Shown piece after piece: positions 23,555-34,813 of a DNA stretch of 64,000 bases. Made by a program: the position numbers and the translations under genes. The stretch spans positions 64,545,669 through 64,609,668 of the forward strand of contig NC_133650.1 in the NCBI RefSeq assembly GCF_009905375.1, given 5' to 3'. The notes under the pieces are model-generated. The model had not been told where the DNA came from and did not search any database. It saw nothing but the letters and a program-made list of their open reading frames with translations. Position 1 is the first letter of the stretch. Each line of letters starts with the position of its first letter. This DNA comes from Apium graveolens (taxonomy: Eukaryota; Streptophyta; Magnoliopsida; Apiales; Apiaceae).

Positions 23555-26500
23555 TGTAATATCCGGGACATAACGTGTAATTATTTTTGCTAATAAATGT
23601 ATATTCTGTATTTACTTTATTTATTTTGTGAATTATTTGTTAAGTGGCATATGTGGTTGGATATTTAAATATGATATAAATTGAGTATTCTAATTTTTAT
23701 ATGTCCAAAATAAAGTATAGATAATTGTCATATCTTTCTATTAATTTTAATGTTATTTTATGATTTTATAAAAGGTTTATGGATTTAATAAATTATTTTT
23801 CCGAGTAATTAAAAACTATTTTGTATAATCGGGAACCAACCGAATTCAACCGTTTTTACGTTTTTACAACCCGAAACTCTTCCGAAAACTCCTTCCTAAC
23901 CTAATTGTAATATTCCGAGCATTTTCCATATTTCAACTTTTTCGATCCGGAGTACGGTTTTCCCCGTGCGGGTCCCGGCATAATATTTTCGATACAAAAT
24001 TTGTTTCAATAAATCGATAAAACCCGTATTTTTGGGAAACGGGATCTTTCTAGTAAACTATTATAAGTATCATCTCGTAATACATGTAACTAAAGCGCTG
24101 AGACCAAGACCGCAGTACAAAATGTACAGATTTGATTAATTATCCTAAAACCGGTACCGTTTTGGATCTGTTTCCTCAAATAAAAGTAATATTTTATATC
24201 CGGTATGATCCAACGGGGTACCAATATTCGATAAATATAAATAGCCCTTACCGTATTTTATTTTGTACAAAAAATTATTTACAGACAGTAAATTATATAA
24301 TTTTCCAGAGAAAACCCTAATTTCATAGTAGTTCCTGAGAATCAAACTCAGGAACTTCAATTTCAAGGTGTTATTGAACTCTATTTGGAAAGCTTGAATA
24401 CTCAAAAGGAAGGTCTTGAGGTGTACTATCAGATTGTTGTTTGTATGATTTGATGATTGCATGCTATAGAGCTTTTCTTCCTGATGATTTTGATATGTTA
24501 TATGACTGATTTGGAGTTCAATAACATGTTCAAAATTGAGTTTTAATTTCGAATTATAAAATTAGGGTTTATAACCCGTATGAATGTTCTTAATTGAAAT
24601 TTGGGGGTTCCGTTCTAGGGGTTATTAGATTGTTTGGTTGTTATGGATTTGTAGGGTTTGAAAACAGTAATCGATTGGTGGTGGTCTCGTCAACAGACGA
24701 TACCGGAATCGAGCTGGCCGGAGCAAGAAAGAACTCGTCGTCCGGCGAGTTTTCCTCGAGCTTTTCCGGCCAACTCAGGGGTTATCCGTGTGATTTGATT
24801 GCATGAATAGATTCCTGGTGTTGTGTAGATCATATCTGGAGGAGATAATGGTGTGACGATACCGGAGTTGAATTCTCCGGCGAACGCCGACTGTTTTCCG
24901 GCGAGGGGTGTAAAAATTGCAGTTTGGTCCCTATTGTTTTGAAAACAATGAAGTTCAGTCCCTGTACTTTCCAGAATTTGCATATTTTGGAATCCTATTT
25001 CAAAATTATTTAAAAATCATATTTTCTATTTATTTTAATTACAAAAATTCATTTTTAATTTAAAAATAAATCTGAATTAATTAGTTAATTAACTTTAGTT
25101 GATAATTAATTAGTTAATTAGTCAATTAATTTGAAAATTAATTGATTAATTGATTTAATTAATTATTAATTAATTATTAATTAAATTAATTTGATTTAAT
25201 ATTTATTTTGATTTAAAAATTTCAAAAAATAGTTTCGAGCTTTAAAATATTATTTTAAATTATTTTCAAGGCTCGATAATTATTATAAAATAATTTTAAA
25301 GCCAGATCCGGGCAATCAAACCCTGTTTATTATTTTTAAATGATTCAACGGCCCGTTTTAATTCCGAAAATGTTTAAAAATTCGTATTAAATATCTGAAA
25401 AATCATTTTAACATCAAATCATCTTTGAAAAGGTATTTTTATCGAATGTCTTAAGTGTTATGTGCTATATGTGAACTTATTGATGTGTTATATGGGTATA
25501 CGTTTTTCGTTTGACTGTTTTAATTATAATTTTCAATACGTAAATCGGATTTGGGTGAAACGAAGGGTAGATAGAAGCTTATACCGAATAAAATCAAGTG
25601 AGATACATATTGGTAGATACTTATGACATTTGAGAAGAAGAAGCAAGGCATAGGAAAGGGAAGCAAGTAGTCGAAGAATAAGAGATAGTGATTGAAAGCC
25701 AGTAAAGTGTTAGCGAGTTAAGACAAGGCAAGTGTTCTGAACCTTCTCATGATATATTGTGAATAGTTGATAGTTATATTTTATATTGCAAATGCTTTGA
25801 AGTACTGAACCCTAAACCTTGATTCCATTTATTGATCTTTGAGTTGTAAGCCTTGTTCTTTCTGAACCATTGATTGTTGAATACCCATATACGAACCACG
25901 GATATACGTACTACTCCACAAATACATACAAACTAAATACCAATCACTGAACCAAAATTGTTTAACAATCAAACCTTTTTACCTTATACTTTGGAAGACT
26001 AGCCCATATAACCAAGAGACGTTGATTCTTTTCTCATCCAATTCTTGTACCGGTTGATAGCCAATCCTTGTATTTGCTATATTGTTCCCTTATAAAGTTT
26101 ACAGATTATCTTATGCTTGAAACCCAATGTTGTTTATGATTATGTTTATTGATTTGCATTGTTTATTCTGTTATTATTATAGAATTGGATTATTTTATAA
26201 AATGTGGACCAGATTCGTGGTCAGACCAGATTGGTGGTCAAGTTAGGCCAATGTGTGCCTTGGATCCAGTAATTAGAGCAGAGTTGTGTGCCTTACTCGG
26301 GGTTAGTGCGTGACTGATCAACAGCCTAACCTTGGTTTTTAAAAATGAAAATTAAATATCCAATTCTAAATTGTTGCTTAGCCATAAACTTGATACCTTA
26401 AATCATTTCACTTGATCATTGTTTAATCTCGGTATTGTCAATGTGACTTACTGAGCTAGTTAGCTTATTTGTGTGATTCTGTTTATGTTCTTTTCCAGTT

Positions 26501-26848
26501 AAGAAGGAACCTGTTGGTAGCGAGGATCCCCAATCAAGTGTGCGAGCTAGGATTCCAGGTTAAAAGGAATAAGCTAGCTAAAGACTTTTGTGGTAGTTTA
26601 AGTTTTAAAAGTTTGTAAGAATATTTAATATTCAGTTGTAAGTTTGAATAGTTGGGATTTGGACGTTTGTAATATAAGTGTGTGTGTGGCTTATGTACAT
26701 ACTTTAACCTGTTACGATCCATGAATGTTGGTAAGTAGAGTCACTGCATATTAGTATTATTATCTTAATTATTGTTATAAGCAGGTTTATATATAAGGTA
26801 TGTGTGTGCGGACCCCAAACATCTAACTCAGGTTTGAAGGGCGCCACA
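23555..26848 (+). repeat. 5' LTR of element H
   Basis: The 3294-bp LTR runs from TGTAATATCC to GGCGCCACA. A TATA box (TATAAATAG) lies at 24237-24245. A GC-rich patch with repeated CCGGCGA-type words is at 24690-24910. 25000-25260 is very AT-rich with TTAATTAATTA-type simple sequence. The short open frames in it look like chance. Confidence 0.83.
24237..24245 (+). promoter_or_regulatory. TATA box of the H LTR
   Basis: TATAAATAG within ATAAATATAAATAGCCC is the best promoter match in this LTR, about 680 bases from its start. Confidence 0.55.
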
Positions 26849-26852
26849 GGTT

Positions 26853-26864
26853 TGGTATCAAAGC
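26853..26864 (+). promoter_or_regulatory. Primer-binding site of element H
   Basis: TGGTATCAAAGC lies four bases after the LTR end and is one mismatch from the initiator tRNA-Met complement. Confidence 0.8.
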
Positions 26865-27048
26865 TATAGGTTATAAGTCACTGACACAAGCCTAGACTGT
26901 CAGGAATGGGTAGAGGGTTAGGATTAGAAGTAAGGAGTAGAAAGATAAAACATCGAGAGGTTGAGTACAACTTAATAATAGGTGTTAGTATGATTCGTGT
27001 GGTTATTCGAGATTCTTATTCGTGCAATATGATTTTCAGAAAGCAGAG

Positions 27049-27561
27049 ATGGCAGATTCTATCATTCCAGTACCATCTGATCATTCGGAGCCTTCAGTAG
27101 GATGACCGTAATTTGATCCACGACCTGCTCTTCCACCGTCGTTGGCTATACTACCTTCTGTTATGACAGAGGTTGTACCACTGCGAGATATTCCACCTCC
27201 TAGTATGAGGCCACCTATTCGAGGACCCTCACCTGCTAGTTCGGATTCTACTGGGCATTCAGTTACGGGTGTACCTTTTTAGTTTTCTCCATACCCTATT
27301 CCTTACCATCAGTTTGAGGCTTGCCTTATGGAGCAGCGGCATCTATAGGGGCAGATCTAGGAGTTATTACATATTATGTGTAGCAGGGATATCGGGAGTG
27401 GTGAGAGGCGGCTCAGAGAGAGGATTCAGGTATTTCGGAGAGTAGCTATTGTGAGGATAGCTGAGGCTACTCACGAGGATATTACCCCTGACTTTCTTGT
27501 GGAGTGGACTAAGTGGGTTTTAGAGGAGCTTGAGGCGATTGGAGGTCCAGATTTTCCATGA
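27049..27561 (+). pseudogene. Small leader ORF upstream of gag in element H
   Basis: An ATG at 27049 opens one frame that reaches a TGA at 27559 and is broken by five stops (27103, 27109, about 27280 and two near 27350). The N-terminal part is Pro/Ser-rich (PLRDIPPPSMRPP). The C-terminal 60 codons are charged and probably helical (RRLRERIQVFRRVA). The consistent frame and amino-acid bias suggest a decayed real protein rather than chance. I do not recognise it. Confidence 0.45.
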
Positions 27562-28029
27562 GCTAGAGACATAGATGTAGAGTCAGAGATGCTGAGCCAG
27601 AGTTGTGGTTGTTTCATTATGTACATTAGTGTGTAGTGGGTATCAGTAGACTTTTGGCTTGTATTTACATACTAGATCTGCTGAGTAGTGTGTAGGCTAT
27701 TGTATCCTTTTTGTTTTTACTTTTGAAGCGTTTTGACGCTTGTAATACCAAAACTTTGATCTATATATATCAGTACCTTTTCTTTCCTAGCATTATCATT
27801 TACATTACTGCACCTGTTCTATTTTACTTTATTAATGGCACCAGTTATAACTCTTGTGATACCATGTACCCTATCCCCTTAACTGCTACATTCTGTAAAG
27901 AGACATGCAATTTACTTAATTCCACTGTTACAAATGTTTTCAAAAAGGGATATTTGTGTTTTACAAAAACTTTTCATAAAAAGCGATTTGATTTAAAGAC
28001 TAAATAAGTTGTTTGATTCTTTACAGAAA
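27562..28029 (+). other. Leader of element H between the small ORF and gag
   Basis: AT-rich sequence with no gene I recognise. A 98-codon open frame at 27711-28007 has no resemblance to element proteins and is probably chance. Confidence 0.5.
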
Positions 28030-29053
28030 ATGCCTCCCAGAAGAAATACCCGTTCTACCAACCAGAATGAAGAAACCAACAACAACAACCAAGACAACAA
28101 CAACCAGAATGCTAATCCAGGTCCCATAGACCAAACAGTAGCCCATACTCTTCAGATCTTGGCTTAACAAACCCTCAACCTGACTCAACAGCAGCAAAGA
28201 CAAACCAACCCTCAGGTAACTTTTAAGACTTTTCAGGCAGTAAATCCACCAGAATTCAAAGGTTCTTTAGATCCAATTGACGCGATTATTTGGTTAAAGG
28301 AAATAAAGAAGTCATTTTCTTTGGTTAAGGTAAAGGAGGAATAGAAGGTTGAGTGTACAAGTTATTATTTGAAGAATGAAGCCACCTACTGGTGGGAAAC
28401 TGTGAAGAGATTGGAAGGTACAGATGCTATTACTTGGGAGAGGTTTAGAGAATTATTTTTAGAGAGGTATTTTTCTCAGTTTGTTCAAGATCAAATGGAG
28501 TTGAAGTTTTTAGAGTTAAAGCAAGGGAATATGTCGGTAGTTGACTACGAAAGTAAGTTTGAAGAATTGTTAATGTTTGTACCGTCGTATGTGGATACTG
28601 ATAAGAAGAAAGCTAAGAGATTTTAGCAAGGTTTAAAGCCATGGATCAGACCCAAGTAGGGAAGTTCCAAATTTTAATCAGAAGAAAGACAAGTTTCAGC
28701 CAGGGAGAAATTTTAATTTTAAGTAGCACAATGCAGGCGACGGAGGTCAAGGCAACCGTCCAGCCACTGGGAACCAGCCAAATCAGCTAAGGCTAACTTT
28801 TCCAGATTGTCAGGTGTGGGAAGAAACATGGAGGAGTTTGTAAAAAGTTGAATGTTGTTTGTTAAATCAGAAAGGGCACTATTCGAGGGAATATCGTAAT
28901 CAGCCAACCAGAGAGCCAGTGAATAAAGACCAACCTACCCGGAATCCAGCAGTCAAGGTTCTAGCAGTTGGATTTACATGTTTTAAATGCGGAAAGCCAA
29001 GACACATAGCAAGGGATTGTAAGACACCAGCCCCAGTTAGTAATGCATTGAGA
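28030..29053 (+). pseudogene. gag: gag of element H (broken)
   Basis: The frame starts MPPRRNTRSTNQNEE with an Asn/Gln-rich N-terminus. A retrotransposon Gag domain follows (AVNPPEFKGSLDPIDAIIWL, then TYWWETVKRLEG and FLERYFSQFVQDQM) and ends in a zinc knuckle CFKCGKPRHIARDC (about 28979-29020). Stops lie near 28165, 28342 and 28624. The frame changes between 28626 and 28859, and the stretch after QGLKPWIR appears shortened, probably by an internal deletion. Confidence 0.85.
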
Positions 29054-30945
29054 ATCATGGGATCCACTCCAGTAGTAAATGAGAATCCAATGGCCAGAGT
29101 TTTTGACATGTTTGTAAAGGACGTTATCCAGGACACTGATGTTGTGGCAGGTATGCTTAATATGAATTCTTTGTGTGCCAAAGTATTAATAGATTCGGGA
29201 GCAACTTGATCGTTTATTTTTCAAGATTTCGTTAATAAGTTAAATTGTCCGGATGAATGTTTAAATGAAATAATGACTGTGGAATTAGCAAATCAAGAAT
29301 GTGTATTTGTTAATCAAGTATGTGTGAACTGTGAGATTGAAATTTCTAGTAATATGTTTTATGTAGATTTGATACCATTTAAGTTAGGAGAGTTTGACGT
29401 TATTCTAGGAATGGACTGGCTATCTAAGCACGATGCTCAGATAGACTGTCGTAATAAGAAGGTAATTGTAAAAATGCCAGACGAGGAAGTGGTAAAGTTC
29501 AAGGTTCAGAAGCAAGCGAAAAGGTTTTTAATGATGATTCAAGATTAGAAACTACTACAACAAGGATGCGAGCATTTCATTGTATATGTGATTGATAAAA
29601 GTCGGGAGCCAGCAAAACTTGAAGATATTCGCTTAGTTAATGAGTTCCCAAATATGTTTCCCGATGAGCTACCAGGACTTCCTACAAACAGAGAAATTGA
29701 GTTTGCAATCGACTTAGCACCTGGAACGGAACCAGTATCCAAGGGCCCATATAGAATGGTGTCCGTCGAAATGAAAGAGTTAGCAAAACAATTGAAGGAA
29801 TTGTTAGAGAAAGGAGTGATTAGACCCAGTGTTTCCCCATGGGGTGCACCGGTACTATTTGTTAAGAAGAAAGATGGAAGCATGAGATTATGCATCAACT
29901 ACCGAGAACTCAATAAGCTTATAATCAAGAATAAATATCTGTTAACTCAAATTGATGATTTGTTTGACCCGTTGAATGGAACCAAGTATTTCTCCAAAAT
30001 TGATCTAAGATCGGGATATCACCAATTAAAGATTAAGCCGGAAGATATACCAAAGACAGCTTTCAGAACCAGGTACGGATATTATGAATTCTTAGTGATG
30101 TCTTTTGTATTAACCAATGTCCCAGCAGCGTTTATCGATTTAAAGAACAGAATTTTTAAACAATACTTGGACAAGTTTGTCATTGTGTTTATAAATGATA
30201 TTTTAATTTACTCAAAGACAGAAGAAGACCATGCAGAGCAATTGAGGATATCTTTGGAAATTTTGAGAAAGGAAAAGTTATATGCTAAATTCTCAAAGTG
30301 TGAGTTTTGGTTACAGGAAGTTCAGTTCTTGGGGCACATAGTCAGTAATAAAGGGATCAAAGTAGACCCGGCAAAGATCGAAGCTATTACAAATTGGGAA
30401 AGACTAAAAACACCAATAGAAGTAAGAAGTTTCTTGGGATTAGGGGGATATTATCGACGGTTTGTTCAAGATTTCTTGAAAATTGCGACGCCTTTGACAA
30501 AGCTTACCCGAAAGAATGAAAAGTTTATATGGAACGACAATTGTGAAGAGAGTTTTCTAGAATTGAAGTAGAGATTAATCACGGCACTTGTTTTGTCACT
30601 TCCAGATGATCAAGGAAATTTTATAATCTATAGTGATGCTTCTCATAAGGGATTAGGTTGTGTTTTGATGCAGCACGACAAGTTTATTGCATATGCATCA
30701 AGATAACCGAAACCTTATAAGCAGAAGTATCCTACTCATGAGTTGGAGCCCGTGGCCATAGTATTCTCTTTGAAGATTTGGAGACATTATCTGTATGGGG
30801 AAAGATGTGAGATTTATATGGATCATTAAAGTTTAAAGTACATATTCACATAAAAGAAACTCAATATGAGGTAGAGAAGATGGTTGAAATTGATCAATAA
30901 CTACGATTGTACGATTAATTATCATCCAGGTAAAGCAAACGTTAT
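29054..30945 (+). pseudogene. pol: pol part 1 of element H: protease, RT, RNase H (broken)
   Basis: The protease has LIDSGAT followed by a stop at about 29207, and ILGMDWLSKHDAQIDC. RT is nearly continuous from 29588 to 30571 with [20 protein letters not shown] and [11 protein letters not shown]. Its catalytic box reads FINDIL (Asn codon 30194-30196) where the family has two adjacent aspartates, so it should be inactive. RNase H follows (IIYSDASHKGLGCVL, about 30624) with several stops. The coding sequence is cut at 30945, inside a conserved YHPGKAN region, by element A. Confidence 0.9.
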
Positions 30946-31785
30946 TGTTGTGCATATGTTGTGTACTTGATGATTTCATAAACAAAACATCTAAGTAGAT
31001 TTTACTTAGTGAAATAATGTAGCACTCGACGGATAAGAATTATAGTTTGACGGATAACTCATTATAGTCCCGACGGATGATGACTTATTATCCATCGAGT
31101 GAGTAGCTTATATAATAATGAGTATGTAGCACAGTTCTGCATACATCTTTGTATAGATTCTGTAGTAACCTATAAGTCATGTTGACTTTAACTAGATATG
31201 CAGAATAGGTTGATTAATTGTATATAAATGATGTCTTGTAATTCTGCATAAGTGAAATGAAGTCAAGTGCCAAAATAGCTACCGATGGATGATTAACAAA
31301 GCCATTGACGGATGATCAAATGACTATCAACGGATGTTTAATATAGCAGTCGACGGATGATCAATGAAGCCATCAACGGATGTTTATAAAGTCAACGGAT
31401 GATCATATATCCAACAGATGTTCATAAAGTCCAACGAATGATCATATAAAGAATTCAAACAGCAGTTGAACTGTGACAACAGGGCACATGCGTCGAGATT
31501 TATACAAATCAACTTTGGAAGCCCATTAACTCGGTAATAGAAGAAGAAAAGTAGCAAAGCTTAAGACTGATAGTTTTTATATTTATTCAGTCTTTTTGAC
31601 TTTGTAATCTTGGTAATATATAAACAAAGAACGTAGCAAATAGAAATAAGAGAGCTGAGATACAGAAACAGAGAAATCTTTGTAAGCAGAATCATTAGCA
31701 TTTCCCTGTATTCTCAGTAGTTCAATTTGTAAGCAGCTGTAAGCATTCTTGCACACAGAGTTCTGTCGATATATATAATATATAT
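30946..31785 (+). repeat. 5' LTR of element A, first part
   Basis: It begins TGTTGTGCATATGTTG and is interrupted after base 840 by element B. A degenerate array of about eight CGACGGATGATCA-type units lies near 31285-31450. A TATA box TATATAAAC is near 31616. It differs from the 3' LTR at about 30 positions by my count. Confidence 0.93.
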
Positions 31786-32402
31786 TGTTAGATATATTTG
31801 ATAATGTCATGGCTAATATGTTTTATGTTTAGCTTTCAGATCTTACTTGAACAGGATAAATCAGTACTTAATTGTTGATCAATACTTATACTGGAAGTCA
31901 GGACTTAAGGATATCAGTACTTATGTTATCAGGAGATAATCATCAGAAGATAGATATCAGAACTTAAGTGCTGAAGGACGATCAGATAAGGACAATAGCT
32001 GATTAAAGGAAAGAAGATCAAGATAAACATAAGAAGAGATATGCATGAAGAAGGAATTCTGTAAAGAATGGAATACTTGTAAGAAAAGATATCTGATTGA
32101 TATATTTTAGAAAGCAGAATTATATTCCATATCAATTAGCGATTATCTTGTAACTGTGTAGTATATAAACACAGACATAGGGTTTACACTATAAGTGTTA
32201 TCATTATTAGAGAAGATTATTCATTGTAACCCTAGCAGCTCTCGTGATATTTGTTCATCACTGAGAGGTAACAGTTTCATACTGTAACAGAGTTTATTGT
32301 TTCAATAAAGTTTGTTTTCTGTTACTTAAGTTCTTAAAGTTCGATTTGAGTGTACTATACACTGTATTCACCCCCTCTACAGTGTGTGTGTGTGACCTAA
32401 CA
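31786..32402 (+). repeat. 5' LTR of element B
   Basis: Runs from TGTTAGATATATTTGATAAT to GACCTAACA. TATA box TATATAAAC at 32162-32170; AATAAAG near 32302 may serve as a polyadenylation signal. Several copies of CAGTACTTA and CAGAACTTAAG are present. Confidence 0.96.
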
Positions 32403-32404
32403 AT

Positions 32405-32416
32405 TGGTATCAGAGC
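32405..32416 (+). promoter_or_regulatory. Primer-binding site of element B
   Basis: TGGTATCAGAGC, a perfect initiator tRNA-Met complement, two bases after the LTR. Confidence 0.95.
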
Positions 32417-32458
32417 CTATCTGTTAACATACATACAGTTAAAGATCCAAACACAATC

Positions 32459-34774
32459 ATGTCGGACACAGAAACTCCAACTAAGCCTACCAAAACTGAG
32501 GAACCACCAAAGACACAAATTCAGAGTCGGTATGAGACTATCAGAGTTCCCATACTGAGACCATCTGAATATCCCATATGGAAGGTAAGGATGACCATGT
32601 TCCTGGAAGCAACAGATCCAGAATACCTTGATAGAATCAAGGAAGGCCCTCACAAACCAACCAAGCTCGCTGTTGCAGTTGCAGGTGAAGCAGCAAAGAC
32701 CGTACCAAAGGAGAAGAGTGATTATACTGCTGAAGACATAGCATCAATTGCTAAGGATGCTAAGGTACGACACTTACTGCATAGTGCCATTGATAATGTA
32801 ATGTCAAACAGGGTAATCAACTGCAAGACTGCTAAGGAGATATAGGATGCTCTGGAAACAAGGTTTCAGGGAACTGACACAATTAAGAAGAACATGAAGA
32901 CAATACTCACTCAAGAGTATGAACACTTTGACTCAAAGACTAATGAGTCATTGAATGATTTATATGATAGATTTGTCAAACTTTTGAATGATTTGTCATT
33001 GGTTGATAAAGAGTATTATCTTGAAGATTCAAACCTTAAGTTCCTGTTAGCTCTTCCTGAATGCTGGGATTTGAAGGCAGCGACAATAAGAGACAACTAC
33101 AATCTTGATGAAACAACTCTTGACGAAATCTATGGAATGCTCAAGACTCATGAGCTGGAGATGGAACAAAGAAGCAAGAGGAAAGGAGGAAAGTCAAGGG
33201 CAGTTGCTCTTAAGGCTGAAGAAGAATTCCCCAAAGCAGCTTCCTCAAAGAAAGACAAGGGTAAAGCTCCTTTCATAAAGTCTGATACTGAGTCATCAAG
33301 TTCTGAGAGTGATGATGACTCAGATTCTGAAAGCTTGCCTGAGACTGATGCTGATGAGGAGATGATGAAGCTGTGTGCTCTTATGGTGAAAGGAATCACA
33401 AAGATTGCATACAGGAAGTTCAGGAAGGGAAAGAAGTTTTCCAGGAAAGGCATAGCTTCTGATAAGAAGAATTTCAGAAGATCTAAAGGCAGAGGAGGAA
33501 AGTCTGACAGATGAGATTACACCAATGTTAAATGCTATAACTGTGGTGAGAAAGGCCACATATCTCCTGATTGCAAGAAGGTAAAGGGTGACAAAGGCAA
33601 GGCTCTTGTCACAAAGCAGAAAAGCTAGACAGACACCTCAGACTCTGAAAGTGAGGAAAACTATGCATTGATGGCAAATGCTGATAAAGAAAGTGCTGAG
33701 AGCAGTTCTGAAGCTGCTGAAACAAAGGTACCTCAGACTACTTATGCTTTTCATACTGATGATATTAATGAGTTGAGAAGATATCTTAAAACCATGTTTG
33801 TTAGTTATAGAGATCAAACTTTAACATGTGAAAGATTAACTTCTGAAAATCTTGCATTTAAGAAAAGAAATGATTTCTTAGAAAAAGAGTTAGTCATGTT
33901 CCATCAAACTCAGAAGGATAGAGATGATGTTTTTTATGTTAGGAATGAAGTGCTAAAAATAAATGAATCTCTATAAACTGAGTTAGAAAAGGAAAGAGAG
34001 ATTATCAGAACTTGGACTAACTCTGGCAAAACAACTCAAAATTTGCTAAGTAGTGGAAACTGGAAAGAGGGCTTAGGTTATGGAGAAGATAAGAATGATA
34101 AAGGAACTGAAGAAATTAAGTCTGTTGATAAGCAAAAGCCAAAGTTAAAACCTGTTAAGTTTGTAACTGTAAAGTCTGAAAATGAAAAATCAGAAGTTAC
34201 AAAGAAATTAACTTCTGACAAACTAAAATAGGAAAAGACAGCTGAAGTGAACATAGGCTTAATGACAAAGAAGCAGCTTAAGCATAAGCTGAAAGATGTT
34301 AAGAATGCAAACAAGGTAAAATTACCTAGGAAAAATAGGAATGGAAAGGAAGGTGTGAATAAAAGCAATAATTATAAACTTGTTCCTGATGCTTCTAGGA
34401 AAACATGTCATGACTGTGGAAGTTCTAACCATCTGGCTTCTTTTTGCAGGAAGAATAAGAATATTAACTCCTTACCTTCAAAGTCAGGAGTTAAGAGTCA
34501 GTCTGTTAGATACAAACCACAAAATCCTTGTTTTCATTGTGGTAGTTTATGGCATTCCATTTATACTTGTAAGGAATATCATAGCTTGTACTATGATTAT
34601 TATCAAATAAAACCTTCTTTGAAGAAAGTTTCCATTGTTCCTTCTAGTGTAAATTCTGATTCAAAGTCTGATAGTGTAAGTTCTGATAAGAAAAATGTTA
34701 ACATAAACTCTGATGCTAAATCCGCTGCAAATGTTAACAAACTTAATAAGGCCAAAGGATCCAAGCAAGTCTAG
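32459..34774 (+). pseudogene. gag: gag of element B (five in-frame stops)
   Basis: The frame starts MSDTETPTKPTKTEE and stays in one frame to the terminal stop at 34774, with no frameshift. Internal stops lie at 32843, 33512, 33626, 33974 and 34229. The first looks like a Trp codon changed to TAG. The core region (YPIWKVRMTMFLEATDPEYL) is followed by three CCHC knuckles: CYNCGEKGHISPDC near 33538, CHDCGSSNHLASFC near 34407 and CFHCGSLWHSIYTC near 34532. A coiled-coil-like stretch lies near 33770-34000. The final ~100 bases carry several copies of the B motif. The terminal stop lies 39 bases before a candidate splice acceptor. Confidence 0.88.
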
Positions 34775-34813
34775 GTCCTTAAAACTAATAATTAGTGGTC
34801 TTTGTGATTGCAG
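33728..34813 (+). other. Candidate intron between gag and pol in element B
   Basis: Donor ACAAAG/GTACCT (exon ends 33727) and acceptor TTTGTGATTGCAG/GGCAAC (exon resumes 34814), both between codons of the gag frame. It would remove the second and third zinc knuckles and the Gag stop. In B the pol frame after the acceptor is offset by one base, consistent with loss of one A in the run near 34822-34825. Inferred from sequence and from the match to A and C. Confidence 0.55.

Noticed and set aside
24594..24983. Short open frames on both strands in the H LTR
   Set aside because: They arise from the GC-rich patch, overlap each other and match no element protein.
27711..28007. 98-codon open frame ahead of H gag
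   Set aside because: Hydrophobic low-information sequence with no link to the element plan; probably chance.
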